DNA of 64,000 bases from Thalassotalea euphylliae (GTDB lineage Bacteria; Pseudomonadota; Gammaproteobacteria; Enterobacterales; Alteromonadaceae), in the NCBI RefSeq assembly GCF_003390335.1, contig NZ_QUOU01000001.1, positions 3,410,001-3,474,000 on the forward strand. Direction: 5' to 3'. Of this stretch, positions 1 through 7,738 are shown piece by piece (positions within the stretch are counted from its first letter, which is position 1; every line of letters starts with the position of its first letter). The translations under genes and the position numbers were made by a program. The notes under the pieces were generated by a model. That model was not told where the DNA came from and did not search any database. It worked only from the letters and a program-made list of their open reading frames with translations.

Positions 1-417
1 TTTCACGATACCAAGCGCGAAGCGAAAAAACTGGGGCTAAATTACGGCTTTGTTGCCGACCCGTTAGGCGCTGCGGTCGAGCGTTGCTATGCGCTACTTG
101 CCTATGCCACAGCAGAAAATAAACTGACAGCGTTTTTGCTCAGCTTTGCTCGCGCCGTTAACACCCAAGGCATTCACGCAGACACAGATCCGGGTCTACA
201 ACTTATCGTCGAGCGTGCTGGCCTCAACTGGGCTATTGCTAAAACACATGTAAACAATACAAGCTGGCAAACACAGGTAGCTGAAAATCTTGACGAAATG
301 ATGTCACTTGGCCTCTGGGGTGTGCCTTGTATGCGCTTTGGCAAGCATTGCTTTTGGGGACAAGACAGGATCGGTATGCTAGAAAACGTGATTAAAAAAG
401 CATTGGCAATTAGCTAA
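1..417 (+). CDS. DsbA-family / 2-hydroxychromene-2-carboxylate isomerase-like protein (5' end missing)
   Basis: The reading frame is open from base 1, so the start lies outside the window and only the C-terminal 138 residues are visible. The last part carries the pattern GVPCMRFGKHCFWGQDRIGMLE, which matches the end of the DsbA-like thioredoxin fold in HCCA isomerases and kappa-class glutathione transferases, where a cis-proline loop (GVP) is followed by a hydrophobic strand and a WGQDR-type motif. Such proteins isomerise chromene carboxylates in aromatic degradation or act as glutathione-dependent oxidoreductases. The N-terminal active-site part is not in view, so the substrate cannot be judged. 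There is no visible link to the zinc locus that follows 315 bases later. Confidence 0.75.
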   Translation, partial: FHDTKREAKKLGLNYGFVADPLGAAVERCYALLAYATAENKLTAFLLSFARAVNTQGIHADTDPGLQLIVERAGLNWAIAKTHVNNTSWQTQVAENLDEMMSLGLWGVPCMRFGKHCFWGQDRIGMLENVIKKALAIS

Positions 418-732
418 CCTGACTCCTACGTGCGAGCCTTTTACGGCCACCTCAATAACGTTATAAAACTTGGCTAAGTAACCGCCAATTAAACACAAAT
501 CAAGCGCTAAAGTTCCACTTAATAAAAACCCCACTTTACATTTGTTACAGTATAACATTACAATAAATTCAACCTTAATGACGGACACGTGATACTGGCT
601 TTTGGCTTTAAAACGCCCTAAACATTTTAAATCCACCTATAAATCAATAGAAAGCATAGTGTTAGCTACTTGTTCGCCATAAAAACAGTCAATCACCAAA
701 AGTAAGAAAAGAGATAAAGTAACAGGTCTATT
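418..732. other. Intergenic region with the Zur-box promoter
   Basis: This 315-base gap separates the DsbA-like gene from the zinc locus. The only features seen are the Zur-type promoter at 535-564 and a leader of about 160 bases. An 85-codon minus-strand frame crosses it but has no family resemblance and overlaps the end of the upstream gene. Confidence 0.5.
535..564 (+). promoter_or_regulatory. Candidate Zur-repressed promoter of the DUF1826 gene
   Basis: Bases 543-557 read TGTTACAGTATAACA, a near-perfect palindrome resembling the gammaproteobacterial Zur box core (TGTTATANTATAACA). It lies exactly in the 18-base spacer between a -35-like TTTACA (535-540) and a -10-like TACAAT (559-564), so a bound Zur dimer would block RNA polymerase. 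The gene downstream (DUF1826) and the next four are zinc-homeostasis types and include a Zur-like regulator. The leader to the ATG at 733 would be about 160 bases. The match is by eye. Confidence 0.6.
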
Positions 733-1503
733 ATGGGTAATCTCGCGGCAGCGCATACTTCACAATCTCCCAAGCCGATAACCAGATTACCATCAGCATT
801 GGTTTCGACGAAAAGTACAACGACCACAACTATTTCAACGCTTTCACCAGCAGACTCGATGGCTGAAACACCAAAGCGCAAAGCGAGCGCAGGCACTGAG
901 CCAGCGATTTTTACTCGTATCTACCAAGCAGATATCAACCTTTCAGTGTGGCAAGAGGCAATGCCCGCCAAAGTGATGGAAGAAGCAAACCAGCTATTAA
1001 CGCAAGCCACTAACGTTAAAGCGGTCATGACCACGGATCCAGAAAACGTTGTTGATAACCTGATTGAACAATGTGATGAGTTATCTACTACCCCTGAGTT
1101 ATGTCAACACATCGCGCTGCTGGTTGATATGTTTTGTACTTTGTTTGAATTAGAGCGCGTTGGCTTGCGCTTAACCCATCTTACCCATGCCATGTGCCCC
1201 AAGTTTCACGTTGATAAAGTGCCTTGCCGACTCGTCGCAACATATACAGGCAATGCCACAGAGTGGCTCCCCAATGAGTGTGTCAATCGCGCTAAACTGG
1301 GCTTTGGCAGTCAAGGTTTACCAGATGAACGCTCAGGCATCATTCGCGACTTGAGCCAAATTAACCAATTAAACGCGGGCGATGTTGCACTACTAAAAGG
1401 TGAATCTTGGCACGACAATGAAGGTGGTGGCTTAGTGCACCGCTCACCGAGACTAGCCGATAACGAGCAGCGTTTATTGTTAACGCTAGATTTCAGCGAC
1501 TAA
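733..1503 (+). CDS. DUF1826 domain protein (zinc-regulon associated)
   Basis: The 256-residue protein has a low-complexity Ser/Thr-rich first 50 residues and a DUF1826 core from about residue 60, with the conserved LALLVDMF-like helix, an ERVGLRL segment and a KFHVDKVPCRL motif that supplies His and Cys residues. The C-terminus keeps GLVHRSPR and a hydrophobic LLLTLDF strand, giving a cupin/oxygenase-like impression. The biochemical function of the family is unknown; its genes typically sit in Zur-regulated clusters with CobW-type GTPases, as here. The ATG at 733 is preceded by AGG about seven bases upstream. A Zur-box promoter lies upstream, so expression under zinc starvation is inferred. 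Confidence 0.8.
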   Translation: MGNLAAAHTSQSPKPITRLPSALVSTKSTTTTTISTLSPADSMAETPKRKASAGTEPAIFTRIYQADINLSVWQEAMPAKVMEEANQLLTQATNVKAVMTTDPENVVDNLIEQCDELSTTPELCQHIALLVDMFCTLFELERVGLRLTHLTHAMCPKFHVDKVPCRLVATYTGNATEWLPNECVNRAKLGFGSQGLPDERSGIIRDLSQINQLNAGDVALLKGESWHDNEGGGLVHRSPRLADNEQRLLLTLDFSD

Positions 1504-1582
1504 CACTAGCAGCCAATAAACTATGTCACCGCCATTAAGGCCAAGCTAAACACGATATTTCCTGCGATACGCTTTGTGCACT

Positions 1583-1663
1583 ATGGCCCAAGCGAAACAA
1601 GGCAAAGTAGCTAAAGCCAGAGCAGATAAAGCCAAAGTAAAAAAAGCCAACTCACAGATATGA
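1583..1663 (+). CDS. Possible 26-residue Lys/Ala-rich leader peptide
   Basis: ATG at 1583 opens a 26-codon frame that is very rich in Lys and Ala and whose TGA overlaps the ATG of the ZrgA-like gene (ATGA at 1660-1663). The ZrgA-like gene itself lacks a good ribosome-binding site, so translational coupling through this mini-ORF is conceivable. No homolog is recognised and the frame may be chance; it could equally be untranslated leader. Confidence 0.2.
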   Translation: MAQAKQGKVAKARADKAKVKKANSQI

Positions 1664-2313
1664 TAAAGATACACGTTAAGCTCATTAATTACCTTGCCGC
1701 CGCACTTTTTGTGTGTGGGCTTGGTATGCCAATAAGCTTGGCTGCTGAGCACAATACAAGCGATAACACAAACCACAACACAAGCCACAATAAAAGCCAC
1801 GAACAGGACTTCGCTCAGAGTCACAACCATCACTCTGGCCTTCAAGCTCATGTACATGGTGAAGCAGAGTTAACCCTTGTGCTCGAACGGCAGCAGTTGC
1901 ACATTAATTTAGCCGCGCCCGCAGAGAGCCTTTTGGGGTTTGAGCACCAAGCGCACAGTCAACGCGAAAAAAACATAGTCAAACAAGTGGTGACGCATTT
2001 ATCAACGCTTGACCATGTCATTAAATTCAAGGCGAACACTTGCCAACTAACTGAGCAGCATATTGATACTAATAGCGTTATGCCGATAACACCGACGCAA
2101 AAGCAAACCGACCGTGCTGAGCATGCCGAACATGCTGAAATTACCGCTAGCTATGAGTTTGCGTGCCAACGCCCGAAGCAATTAACATCAATTTCCCTCG
2201 AGTTGTTTACGCATTTTAAGCGGTTAACCAAAATTCATACGATTTGGCTAACAGAGCATCAGCAAGGTCGTCAGGTACTCACTCCCTCATCACGCGTGCT
2301 AAGCCTAAGGTAA
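1660..2313 (+). CDS. zrgA: ZrgA-like zinc-binding periplasmic protein (DUF2796)
   Basis: The 217-residue protein starts with a signal peptide (basic start, hydrophobic stretch to about residue 27, SLAA-type cleavage) and then a His/Asn-rich linker with many HN and SH pairs. It continues with the DUF2796 signature HVHGEAELTLVLE near residue 67 and FEHQAHSQRE. A second His/Glu-rich patch (HAEHAEITA) lies in the middle. DUF2796 proteins include ZrgA, the zinc-regulated periplasmic component of the Zrg zinc-uptake system described in Vibrio cholerae. Here it lies directly before zur (4-base gap) and in the same neighbourhood as a DUF3299 lipoprotein and an ABC pair, which would complete a Zrg-like system. 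Periplasmic zinc capture is inferred. Confidence 0.8.
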   Translation: MIKIHVKLINYLAAALFVCGLGMPISLAAEHNTSDNTNHNTSHNKSHEQDFAQSHNHHSGLQAHVHGEAELTLVLERQQLHINLAAPAESLLGFEHQAHSQREKNIVKQVVTHLSTLDHVIKFKANTCQLTEQHIDTNSVMPITPTQKQTDRAEHAEHAEITASYEFACQRPKQLTSISLELFTHFKRLTKIHTIWLTEHQQGRQVLTPSSRVLSLR

Positions 2314-2317
2314 CCCA

Positions 2318-2824
2318 ATGAACAACTGGCAAACCCATATCGAACAAGCGGAGCAAAGTTGCCGTCAAAGCGGTGAGCGCCTCACGACAAAGCGCAAACA
2401 AGTGCTCGCGATTTTACTGAAAGCCGACAAAGCCATATCGGCCTATGAACTGATCGAGCTATACAGCGAGCAGCACCAGCGCACACTCGCGCCAATGTCG
2501 GCTTATCGCATTCTCGACTTTTTAGAATCTGTGCATCTAGCGCATCGCTTAAACACCGCCAATAAATACGTTGCCTGTGCCTATATTGGCTGTGAACACT
2601 CCCATGAATTACCGCAATTTATTGTTTGTCAGGAATGTCAGCGGGTTGATGAGCTAAGTGCTTGTTCGTCTAATTTAATGGCATTAACTGACGAAATTAA
2701 ACAAACCGGGTATCAACTAAGTTCACCGCAAATAGAGCTCACAGGCGTTTGTCAGGCTTGCCTCAAGTTAAAACAGGAGCAAGTGACAACGACCATTGAA
2801 CATCGCACTCAGCAACAGGCCTAA
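2318..2824 (+). CDS. zur: Fur-family zinc uptake regulator Zur
   Basis: This 168-residue Fur-family repressor has an N-terminal winged helix (RLTTKRKQVLAILL, residues 21-34, and the recognition part SAYRILDFLE) and a C-terminal dimerisation domain. Two CxxC pairs (C104/C107 and C145/C148) form the structural zinc site, and CEHSHELPQFIVC supplies the regulatory His and Cys ligands. The context (ZrgA-like, MerC, CobW GTPase, DUF1826) identifies it as Zur rather than Fur. It follows the ZrgA-like gene after 4 bases and is probably co-transcribed. It is the expected reader of the palindromes at 543-557 and 5618-5630, which suggests autoregulation. Confidence 0.85.
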   Translation: MNNWQTHIEQAEQSCRQSGERLTTKRKQVLAILLKADKAISAYELIELYSEQHQRTLAPMSAYRILDFLESVHLAHRLNTANKYVACAYIGCEHSHELPQFIVCQECQRVDELSACSSNLMALTDEIKQTGYQLSSPQIELTGVCQACLKLKQEQVTTTIEHRTQQQA

Positions 2825-2974
2825 CGGATTGTAAACGAATAGACGAAAACGCATAAGCACAACAACATAAAGGCACACCATCAATTGCAGCCTTTATCTT
2901 ACAGAACACGCTAGTCCGCTAGCTTACTTAATATATTTAGCTCAATTAACAAAAAACAAAGACAAGGTTTATCA

Positions 2975-3388
2975 ATGAAACTACTATCTATTTCTGCCGA
3001 CAAATTAGCGATCAGCTTATCTATGCTTTGCGTGCTGCATTGTTTAGCATTGCCCTTATTACTTGTGGTTGTGCCAAGTTTAGCGGTATTGCCGATGGCA
3101 CAGGAGTCTTTTCACTTTTGGATGGTAATGGCGGTGCTGCCAACGAGTATTTACGCGCTAACCTTAGGTTGCAAAAAACACCGTAACACAAGCGTTGTCG
3201 CCTATGGTTTAGCTGGGCTTGCAGCTTTGCTGGCGGCGGTACTACTAGGTGAACATTTACTGGGTGAAGTTGGCGAGAAGTTACTCACCACAATAGGCGC
3301 AAGCATTATCGCCGTAGCGCATTTTAAAAACTTTAGCTTGTGCCGTAGCCACGACAAATGCGCTTGCCCTGCAGAGCAAGCAAGCTAG
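2975..3388 (+). CDS. MerC-domain inner membrane protein
   Basis: The 137-residue protein has about four transmembrane helices and a MerC-type signature with a Cys-containing first helix (LCVLHCLALP, residues 18-27). The C-terminus is Cys/His-rich (LCRSHDKCACP). MerC proteins carry metal ions, originally Hg(II), across the inner membrane through membrane-embedded cysteines. MerC-like genes recur in Zur regulons next to CobW GTPases, and a zinc or related metal transport role is inferred from that. The ATG at 2975 follows the AAGG of a GACAAGG stretch. A gap of 150 bases from zur shows no clear Zur box, so read-through from upstream or a weak own promoter is possible. Confidence 0.75.
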   Translation: MKLLSISADKLAISLSMLCVLHCLALPLLLVVVPSLAVLPMAQESFHFWMVMAVLPTSIYALTLGCKKHRNTSVVAYGLAGLAALLAAVLLGEHLLGEVGEKLLTTIGASIIAVAHFKNFSLCRSHDKCACPAEQAS

Positions 3389-3478
3389 TATTTGAACCAA
3401 CACAAAGCTTCTTAGCAGTTTTACTCTTAGCAGCATTATTGTTAGCAGCAGTGTCTTCAGCAAAATAAGAGCCAATTA

Positions 3479-4549
3479 ATGCCCTCAACAAACGATAAAA
3501 TCCTCGCCGTTCCGACCAACATCATTACTGGTTTTTTAGGGGTCGGTAAAACATCAGCAATACTGCACTTGTTAAAGCAAAAACCAACGCATGAGCGCTG
3601 GGCGATACTGGTCAATGAATTTGGTGAAATAGGGGTTGATGGCAGCTTATTTCAAGGGCAATCAACACAGGCCCAATCGGCAGAAGAACCAGCAGAACGC
3701 ACGCAACGCGTTTTTATTAAGGAAGTACCGGGCGGCTGTATGTGCTGTGCTTCTGGGCTTCCCATGCAAATTGCCCTGAACTTGCTGCTTAACGAAGCCA
3801 AGCCCGACCGCCTGCTTATCGAGCCTACAGGTCTTGGCCACCCCGTTGAGGTACTCCAGCTACTTTCAAACCAGTACTACAGTGAAATTTTAGATTTACA
3901 GAAGACCATTACACTCGTCGACGCCCGCAATCTAGCCGACAATCGCTATACCGCGCATGCGACATTTAATCAGCAAATCAGCATTGCCGATATGGTCGTT
4001 GGTAACAAAGTCGATTTGTATTCAGAGGTTCATGAAAAAGCGCTCAACACTTACTTAGTGCACTTGAAAGCGCCTGATGCCCCAGAGCAGCAGCTAGTGT
4101 TTACTGAGCATGGCAAAATTGAGTTAGCCTGGCTTGCAGGAAAAACAGCTCACCTTCCGGTAAAACATCGCCACCATCACCATAATCACCACGGCCAAAA
4201 TAAGCGCAAAAACGAGCCCATTGCCGCTGAAAAACCGTTGCCTGCATCGGGTTATTTAACAGCGGTAAATCAAGGCGAAGGCTTTAACAGTGTCGGCTGG
4301 CGCTTTGCTCCAGATAAAATTTTCGATCGCGAGCAATTGCTTATTTTCTTAACTGGCATTACTGCCGAGCGCATTAAAGGCGTATTTATCACCTCAGATG
4401 GTATTTTTGGCTACAACAGTACCCGTGATGGGCTCACTGAAATTGCTTTGGATGAGTGCCTTGAAAGCCGTATTGAGATTATCTGCGCGAATAATGAAGT
4501 TGAAACGCAACAATGGGAGCAAACCTTAACGGCTGCGCTGGTTTGCTAA
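3479..4549 (+). CDS. CobW/COG0523-family zinc metallochaperone GTPase
   Basis: The 356-residue G3E GTPase has a Walker A GFLGVGKT (residues 18-25), the COG0523 metal-binding motif GGCMCC near residue 85, a NKVD guanine-specificity motif near residue 178, and a His-rich loop (RHHHHNHH) near residues 230-238 between the GTPase and the C-terminal CobW_C domain. Family members induced by zinc starvation (ZigA, ZagA, YeiR types) deliver zinc to client enzymes using GTP. Placement 90 bases after a MerC gene in a Zur-associated locus supports zinc rather than cobalt or nitrile-hydratase service. The short gap before it contains three TTAGCAG repeats of no known meaning. Confidence 0.85.
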   Translation: MPSTNDKILAVPTNIITGFLGVGKTSAILHLLKQKPTHERWAILVNEFGEIGVDGSLFQGQSTQAQSAEEPAERTQRVFIKEVPGGCMCCASGLPMQIALNLLLNEAKPDRLLIEPTGLGHPVEVLQLLSNQYYSEILDLQKTITLVDARNLADNRYTAHATFNQQISIADMVVGNKVDLYSEVHEKALNTYLVHLKAPDAPEQQLVFTEHGKIELAWLAGKTAHLPVKHRHHHHNHHGQNKRKNEPIAAEKPLPASGYLTAVNQGEGFNSVGWRFAPDKIFDREQLLIFLTGITAERIKGVFITSDGIFGYNSTRDGLTEIALDECLESRIEIICANNEVETQQWEQTLTAALVC

Positions 4550-4573
4550 ACTTTTAGTTGTATTTTCCCGATA

Positions 4574-5359
4574 CTAGCCATCGTAGCGTTCAATATAGGC
4601 TAGCGTCATTGTGTAGGCGGCTGTTGCTAGTTGGTCTTCAAATAGCTCAGTCGCTAACGTCCCTGAAATCCAAATCGGCTCATACAAGTTTTCCAGTGTG
4701 AAACCACGTTCAGCTTCAACAAAAATAATTTGATTCGGAGGCGGCGGTGGCAAATGAATACAAGCACCAAAAAACGGTACGAAGAAAAAGCTGGTAATCA
4801 CCTGCTGCTCGTTATACTCCAGCGGGACAACAAAACCGGGAATTCTCACCCCTTTGCCATTCATGGCTTCAATAATGTTCGTGGAGATTAACGCTTGCTC
4901 GTAAGGATCAACTTGGGGCATGTCAGCTTGAGCTTCCAGCTGATTGGCCGCCTGATTGGCAGCCATGGCACTTTGAATAGTGCTCGCGATTTGATCTTCC
5001 GGTGAACCGTCTTCAATGCTGGTCAAATACGCGGGCGGATTAAGTAACGCTGCTAAATCGTCTTGCGGAATTAAGTCTGCCCATTCAATTAATTGGTAAT
5101 CACCAGTATCAAGATGCGAACCATCTGAAAATGTTAATAGCTCATTAGTTCGCGCTTGCCTGTTAGCATGCGTTGCTAATTTAGAGGCTAATTCATCAAC
5201 TGATGCCGAGTGCTCACTCTGGCCACCTTGATTGTCCTTGTCTGGCTTTGACGGATCACAGCCGCTAATGCCAAGTACAATCGCTAGCGAGAGTACCGAT
5301 GCTTTAAGCGATCTCCAAGTGCGCGTTCCCATCAGCTTGTTATCTTCTATATTTCTCAA
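4574..5359 (-). CDS. DUF3299 lipoprotein, zinc-locus associated
   Basis: This protein of up to 261 residues has a lipoprotein signal peptide ending in the lipobox ISGC, an acidic linker, and a C-terminal DUF3299 domain with IPGFVVPLEY, a ACIHLPPPPPNQ stretch (Cys-His plus polyproline) and a final substrate-like fold of unknown function. The TTG at 5359 has an AGGGG Shine-Dalgarno seven bases upstream; an ATG nine codons later (5332) gives a more usual signal peptide but a poor ribosome site, so the start is open. It faces the ABC genes across a 331-base divergent region. DUF3299 lipoproteins accompany Zrg/MacB-like ABC genes and are presumed to take part in metal handling in the envelope. Confidence 0.75.
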   Translation of the reverse strand: MRNIEDNKLMGTRTWRSLKASVLSLAIVLGISGCDPSKPDKDNQGGQSEHSASVDELASKLATHANRQARTNELLTFSDGSHLDTGDYQLIEWADLIPQDDLAALLNPPAYLTSIEDGSPEDQIASTIQSAMAANQAANQLEAQADMPQVDPYEQALISTNIIEAMNGKGVRIPGFVVPLEYNEQQVITSFFFVPFFGACIHLPPPPPNQIIFVEAERGFTLENLYEPIWISGTLATELFEDQLATAAYTMTLAYIERYDG

Positions 5360-5690
5360 TGTTTTACCCCTGTGCTGATCTAACCGTTATTCATTACACA
5401 ATAACAATTCCTTAGGAAAGGAAATTAATATCACTTGGCTTTTTCAAGGCACCTCACCTCCCCTGCCCCTTCTCTTAAAAGCAAAATGCTTACAACAGAC
5501 TCAAAGACAAGCTCCTAATATCAAGAGCCTTACAAGCAAACTAGACAAAAACCTCATTCGCGATTTATAACGATTTCATGAATGTTTACAAAGAGGCTTC
5601 AACCCCAACGAGTTATCGTGATACTATCACAACCAAGAAATTTTAGTTACATTATCACAATAATACTTTATCTCGAATAATCCGTTAGTA
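5360..5690. other. Divergent control region between DUF3299 and ABC genes
   Basis: These 331 bases separate the divergently read DUF3299 and ABC ATPase genes. The perfect palindrome GTGATACTATCAC at 5618-5630 is annotated separately. Apart from that I see AT-rich sequence and no gene. Confidence 0.5.
5618..5630 (+). promoter_or_regulatory. Second Zur-box-like palindrome
   Basis: GTGATACTATCAC is a perfect 6+1+6 palindrome that fits the GTGATA-type half-sites found in enterobacterial Zur boxes. It contains a possible -10 TACTAT (5622-5627) with a TTCAAC (5598-5603) 18 bases upstream, so binding would occlude the promoter of the ABC operon whose ATG is at 5691. The assignment is by pattern and context only. 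Confidence 0.45.
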
Positions 5691-6443
5691 ATGAGCAAAG
5701 CAGTTGAGCTGGAAAACTTAATATTTCGTTACGCTACTCACACGAACAGCAAGCACGCCAGCATCAATGCTAGTAGCAATAACAATAAAGACACCAACCA
5801 TGCCCCCCTACTCAATATTCCAACCTGGTCGGTAGCTGCAGGGCAAAAACATTTTATTCTTGGCCCTTCTGGCAGTGGTAAATCAACCTTGCTGAACTTG
5901 CTTGCAGGGCTTTTAGTGCCAACATCGGGTAAGGTCACTGTGCTAGGTGAGCAAATCAGCCGTTTAAGTGCGCGTAAACGCGACAAGTTTCGCGCTGATC
6001 ACATCGGCTATATTTTTCAGCAATTTAATTTGGTACCGTATTTAAATGCCATAGACAATATCAAGCTGGCCAATCACTTTGCATCCCGCCCCCAGCAAAA
6101 AAATGTTGAGCACGCCATATTGTCATTGCTGGAACGCCTCAGCATAGACAGTAATGACTGGCGTCGCCCAGTAAACTTGCTAAGCGTCGGCCAACAGCAG
6201 CGAATTGGTATTGCCCGAGCCTTAATTAATCAACCCAAGCTGATCATTGCCGACGAGCCGACTTCGTCACTGGATACCCAAGCGAGAAATAGTTTTATCG
6301 ACCTGCTGATCGCGCTGTGCAATGAACAACAAGCCACTCTACTCTTTGTCAGTCACGATACTCAGCTCGCCACACATTTTGATCAAGTAGCATCGCTGCA
6401 AGCAATCAATCACCCGCCGAGCGCTGCTAGAGGCCAGCACTAA
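5691..6443 (+). CDS. ABC transporter ATP-binding protein (LolD/MacB type), Zrg-like
   Basis: The 250-residue nucleotide-binding subunit has Walker A GPSGSGKST (about residue 57), Q-loop YIFQQFNLVPY, signature LSVGQQQRIGIARAL (LSVGQ instead of LSGGQ), Walker B LIIADEPTSSLD and H-loop FVSHD. An Asn/His-rich insertion (residues 20-38) precedes the first conserved strand. The type is that of the FtsX/MacB group (LolD, FtsE, MacB), which moves substrates within the envelope instead of importing solutes. The permease begins on the last base of its stop codon. With the DUF3299 lipoprotein and ZrgA-like protein it resembles the ATPase of the Zrg zinc system. Zur control is suggested by the palindrome 60 bases upstream. 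Confidence 0.8.
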   Translation: MSKAVELENLIFRYATHTNSKHASINASSNNNKDTNHAPLLNIPTWSVAAGQKHFILGPSGSGKSTLLNLLAGLLVPTSGKVTVLGEQISRLSARKRDKFRADHIGYIFQQFNLVPYLNAIDNIKLANHFASRPQQKNVEHAILSLLERLSIDSNDWRRPVNLLSVGQQQRIGIARALINQPKLIIADEPTSSLDTQARNSFIDLLIALCNEQQATLLFVSHDTQLATHFDQVASLQAINHPPSAARGQH

Positions 6444-7660
6444 TGTTATTGCGTATTGCCGGTAAAAGCTTAATGCATCGCAAAGGTTCGGTATTACTGA
6501 CAATATTTGCCGTCACCGTCAGTATTGCGGTGATGCTGGCGGTCGAGCATATCAGGCAGCAAGCCAAAACCAGCTTTGCCAGCAGCGTGTCAGGCGTTGA
6601 TCTCATTGTCGGTACGCGCACTGGCAGCTTGAACTTGTTGCTCTACTCTGTGTTTAGAATGGGCGCCCCCACGAATAACATCAGCTGGCAATCCTATCAA
6701 AAACTGGCCAATAACAGCGCCGTTGATTGGGCCATTCCAATCTCGCTTGGCGACTCGCATCGCGGCTATCGCGTCTTGGGGACTACGCAAAACTATTTCA
6801 TGCACTTTAGCTATGGTGAGCAGCGACAACTTAACTTCGCACATGGCGGCGCATTTAATGATGTTTTTGAGGTTGTCTTAGGCGCTGATGTGGCCAGTAG
6901 TTTGGGCTATCAGCTGAATGATTCGCTGACACTGTCGCACGGCATAGGCACCACCAGCTTTACCAATCACGACCAATCTCCGTTTCGCGTTGTCGGTATT
7001 TTGAAACCGACAGGGACACCCGTTGATCGCACTTTGCACGTTAGCTTGCAAGGGTTAAGCGCGGTACATTTAACGCGCCACAAAGCCGTAACTCAATTGA
7101 CCATGACTGCGAAAGCGTTGCAACCAAGGTCAGTTACCGCCGTTATGCTGGGGTTAACATCCAGAATGCGTGTGTTTGGCCTGCAGCGACAAATCAACAC
7201 GGATAACAGTGAGCCGCTGATGGCCATTTTACCCGGCGTGGCGCTGCAAGAGTTGTGGCAAACCATGGCGATTGTCGAAAAAACCTTGCGATTAATTGCG
7301 GCGCTCGTGGTGGTTGCTGCGCTACTAGGGCTAAGTGCCATGCTACTAGGCTCAATTAACGAGCGCCGTCATGAAATAAAGCTGCTCAGAACACTCGGTG
7401 CTTCCCCTGCTTTTCTATACTGGTTTATAGCGTTTGAAGCATTCTTAATCGTGCTGGCTAGCACAGCTTTTGCCACGGGTTTACTAACCCTAGGTTTGGT
7501 ACTCAGCGAAAACTATTTACTGAACCAGTTTGGTTTAGCCGTCTCCCCCTATGTTGTGTCTGAGGCGAACTTAATCACCTTGGGATTGATACTGCTCGTA
7601 ACGTTTATCGCTGCGCTTCCGCCAGCGCTATCTGCTTATGCAAATGCCAGAAGACCGTAA
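6443..7660 (+). CDS. ABC transporter permease of the FtsX/MacB family, Zrg-like
   Basis: The 405-residue permease has the FtsX-family layout: one N-terminal transmembrane helix (about residues 17-35), a periplasmic domain of about 240 residues starting with SGVDLIVGTRTGSLNLLLY, and three C-terminal helices (about residues 280-395) with the NERRHEIKLLRTLGA motif that contacts the ATPase. It overlaps the ATPase stop codon by one base (TAATG), indicating translational coupling. There is no MacA-type adaptor or outer-membrane partner, which argues against drug efflux. A role in moving zinc, or a zinc-binding lipoprotein, from the envelope is inferred from the neighbours. Confidence 0.8.
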   Translation: MLLRIAGKSLMHRKGSVLLTIFAVTVSIAVMLAVEHIRQQAKTSFASSVSGVDLIVGTRTGSLNLLLYSVFRMGAPTNNISWQSYQKLANNSAVDWAIPISLGDSHRGYRVLGTTQNYFMHFSYGEQRQLNFAHGGAFNDVFEVVLGADVASSLGYQLNDSLTLSHGIGTTSFTNHDQSPFRVVGILKPTGTPVDRTLHVSLQGLSAVHLTRHKAVTQLTMTAKALQPRSVTAVMLGLTSRMRVFGLQRQINTDNSEPLMAILPGVALQELWQTMAIVEKTLRLIAALVVVAALLGLSAMLLGSINERRHEIKLLRTLGASPAFLYWFIAFEAFLIVLASTAFATGLLTLGLVLSENYLLNQFGLAVSPYVVSEANLITLGLILLVTFIAALPPALSAYANARRP

Positions 7661-7738
7661 ACACAGTAAAAGAGTATGTCTGCTCAGCGAATTTAGACAA
7701 GTTGGTTATTACAAACACAATAGATTTAAGGATTTCCT

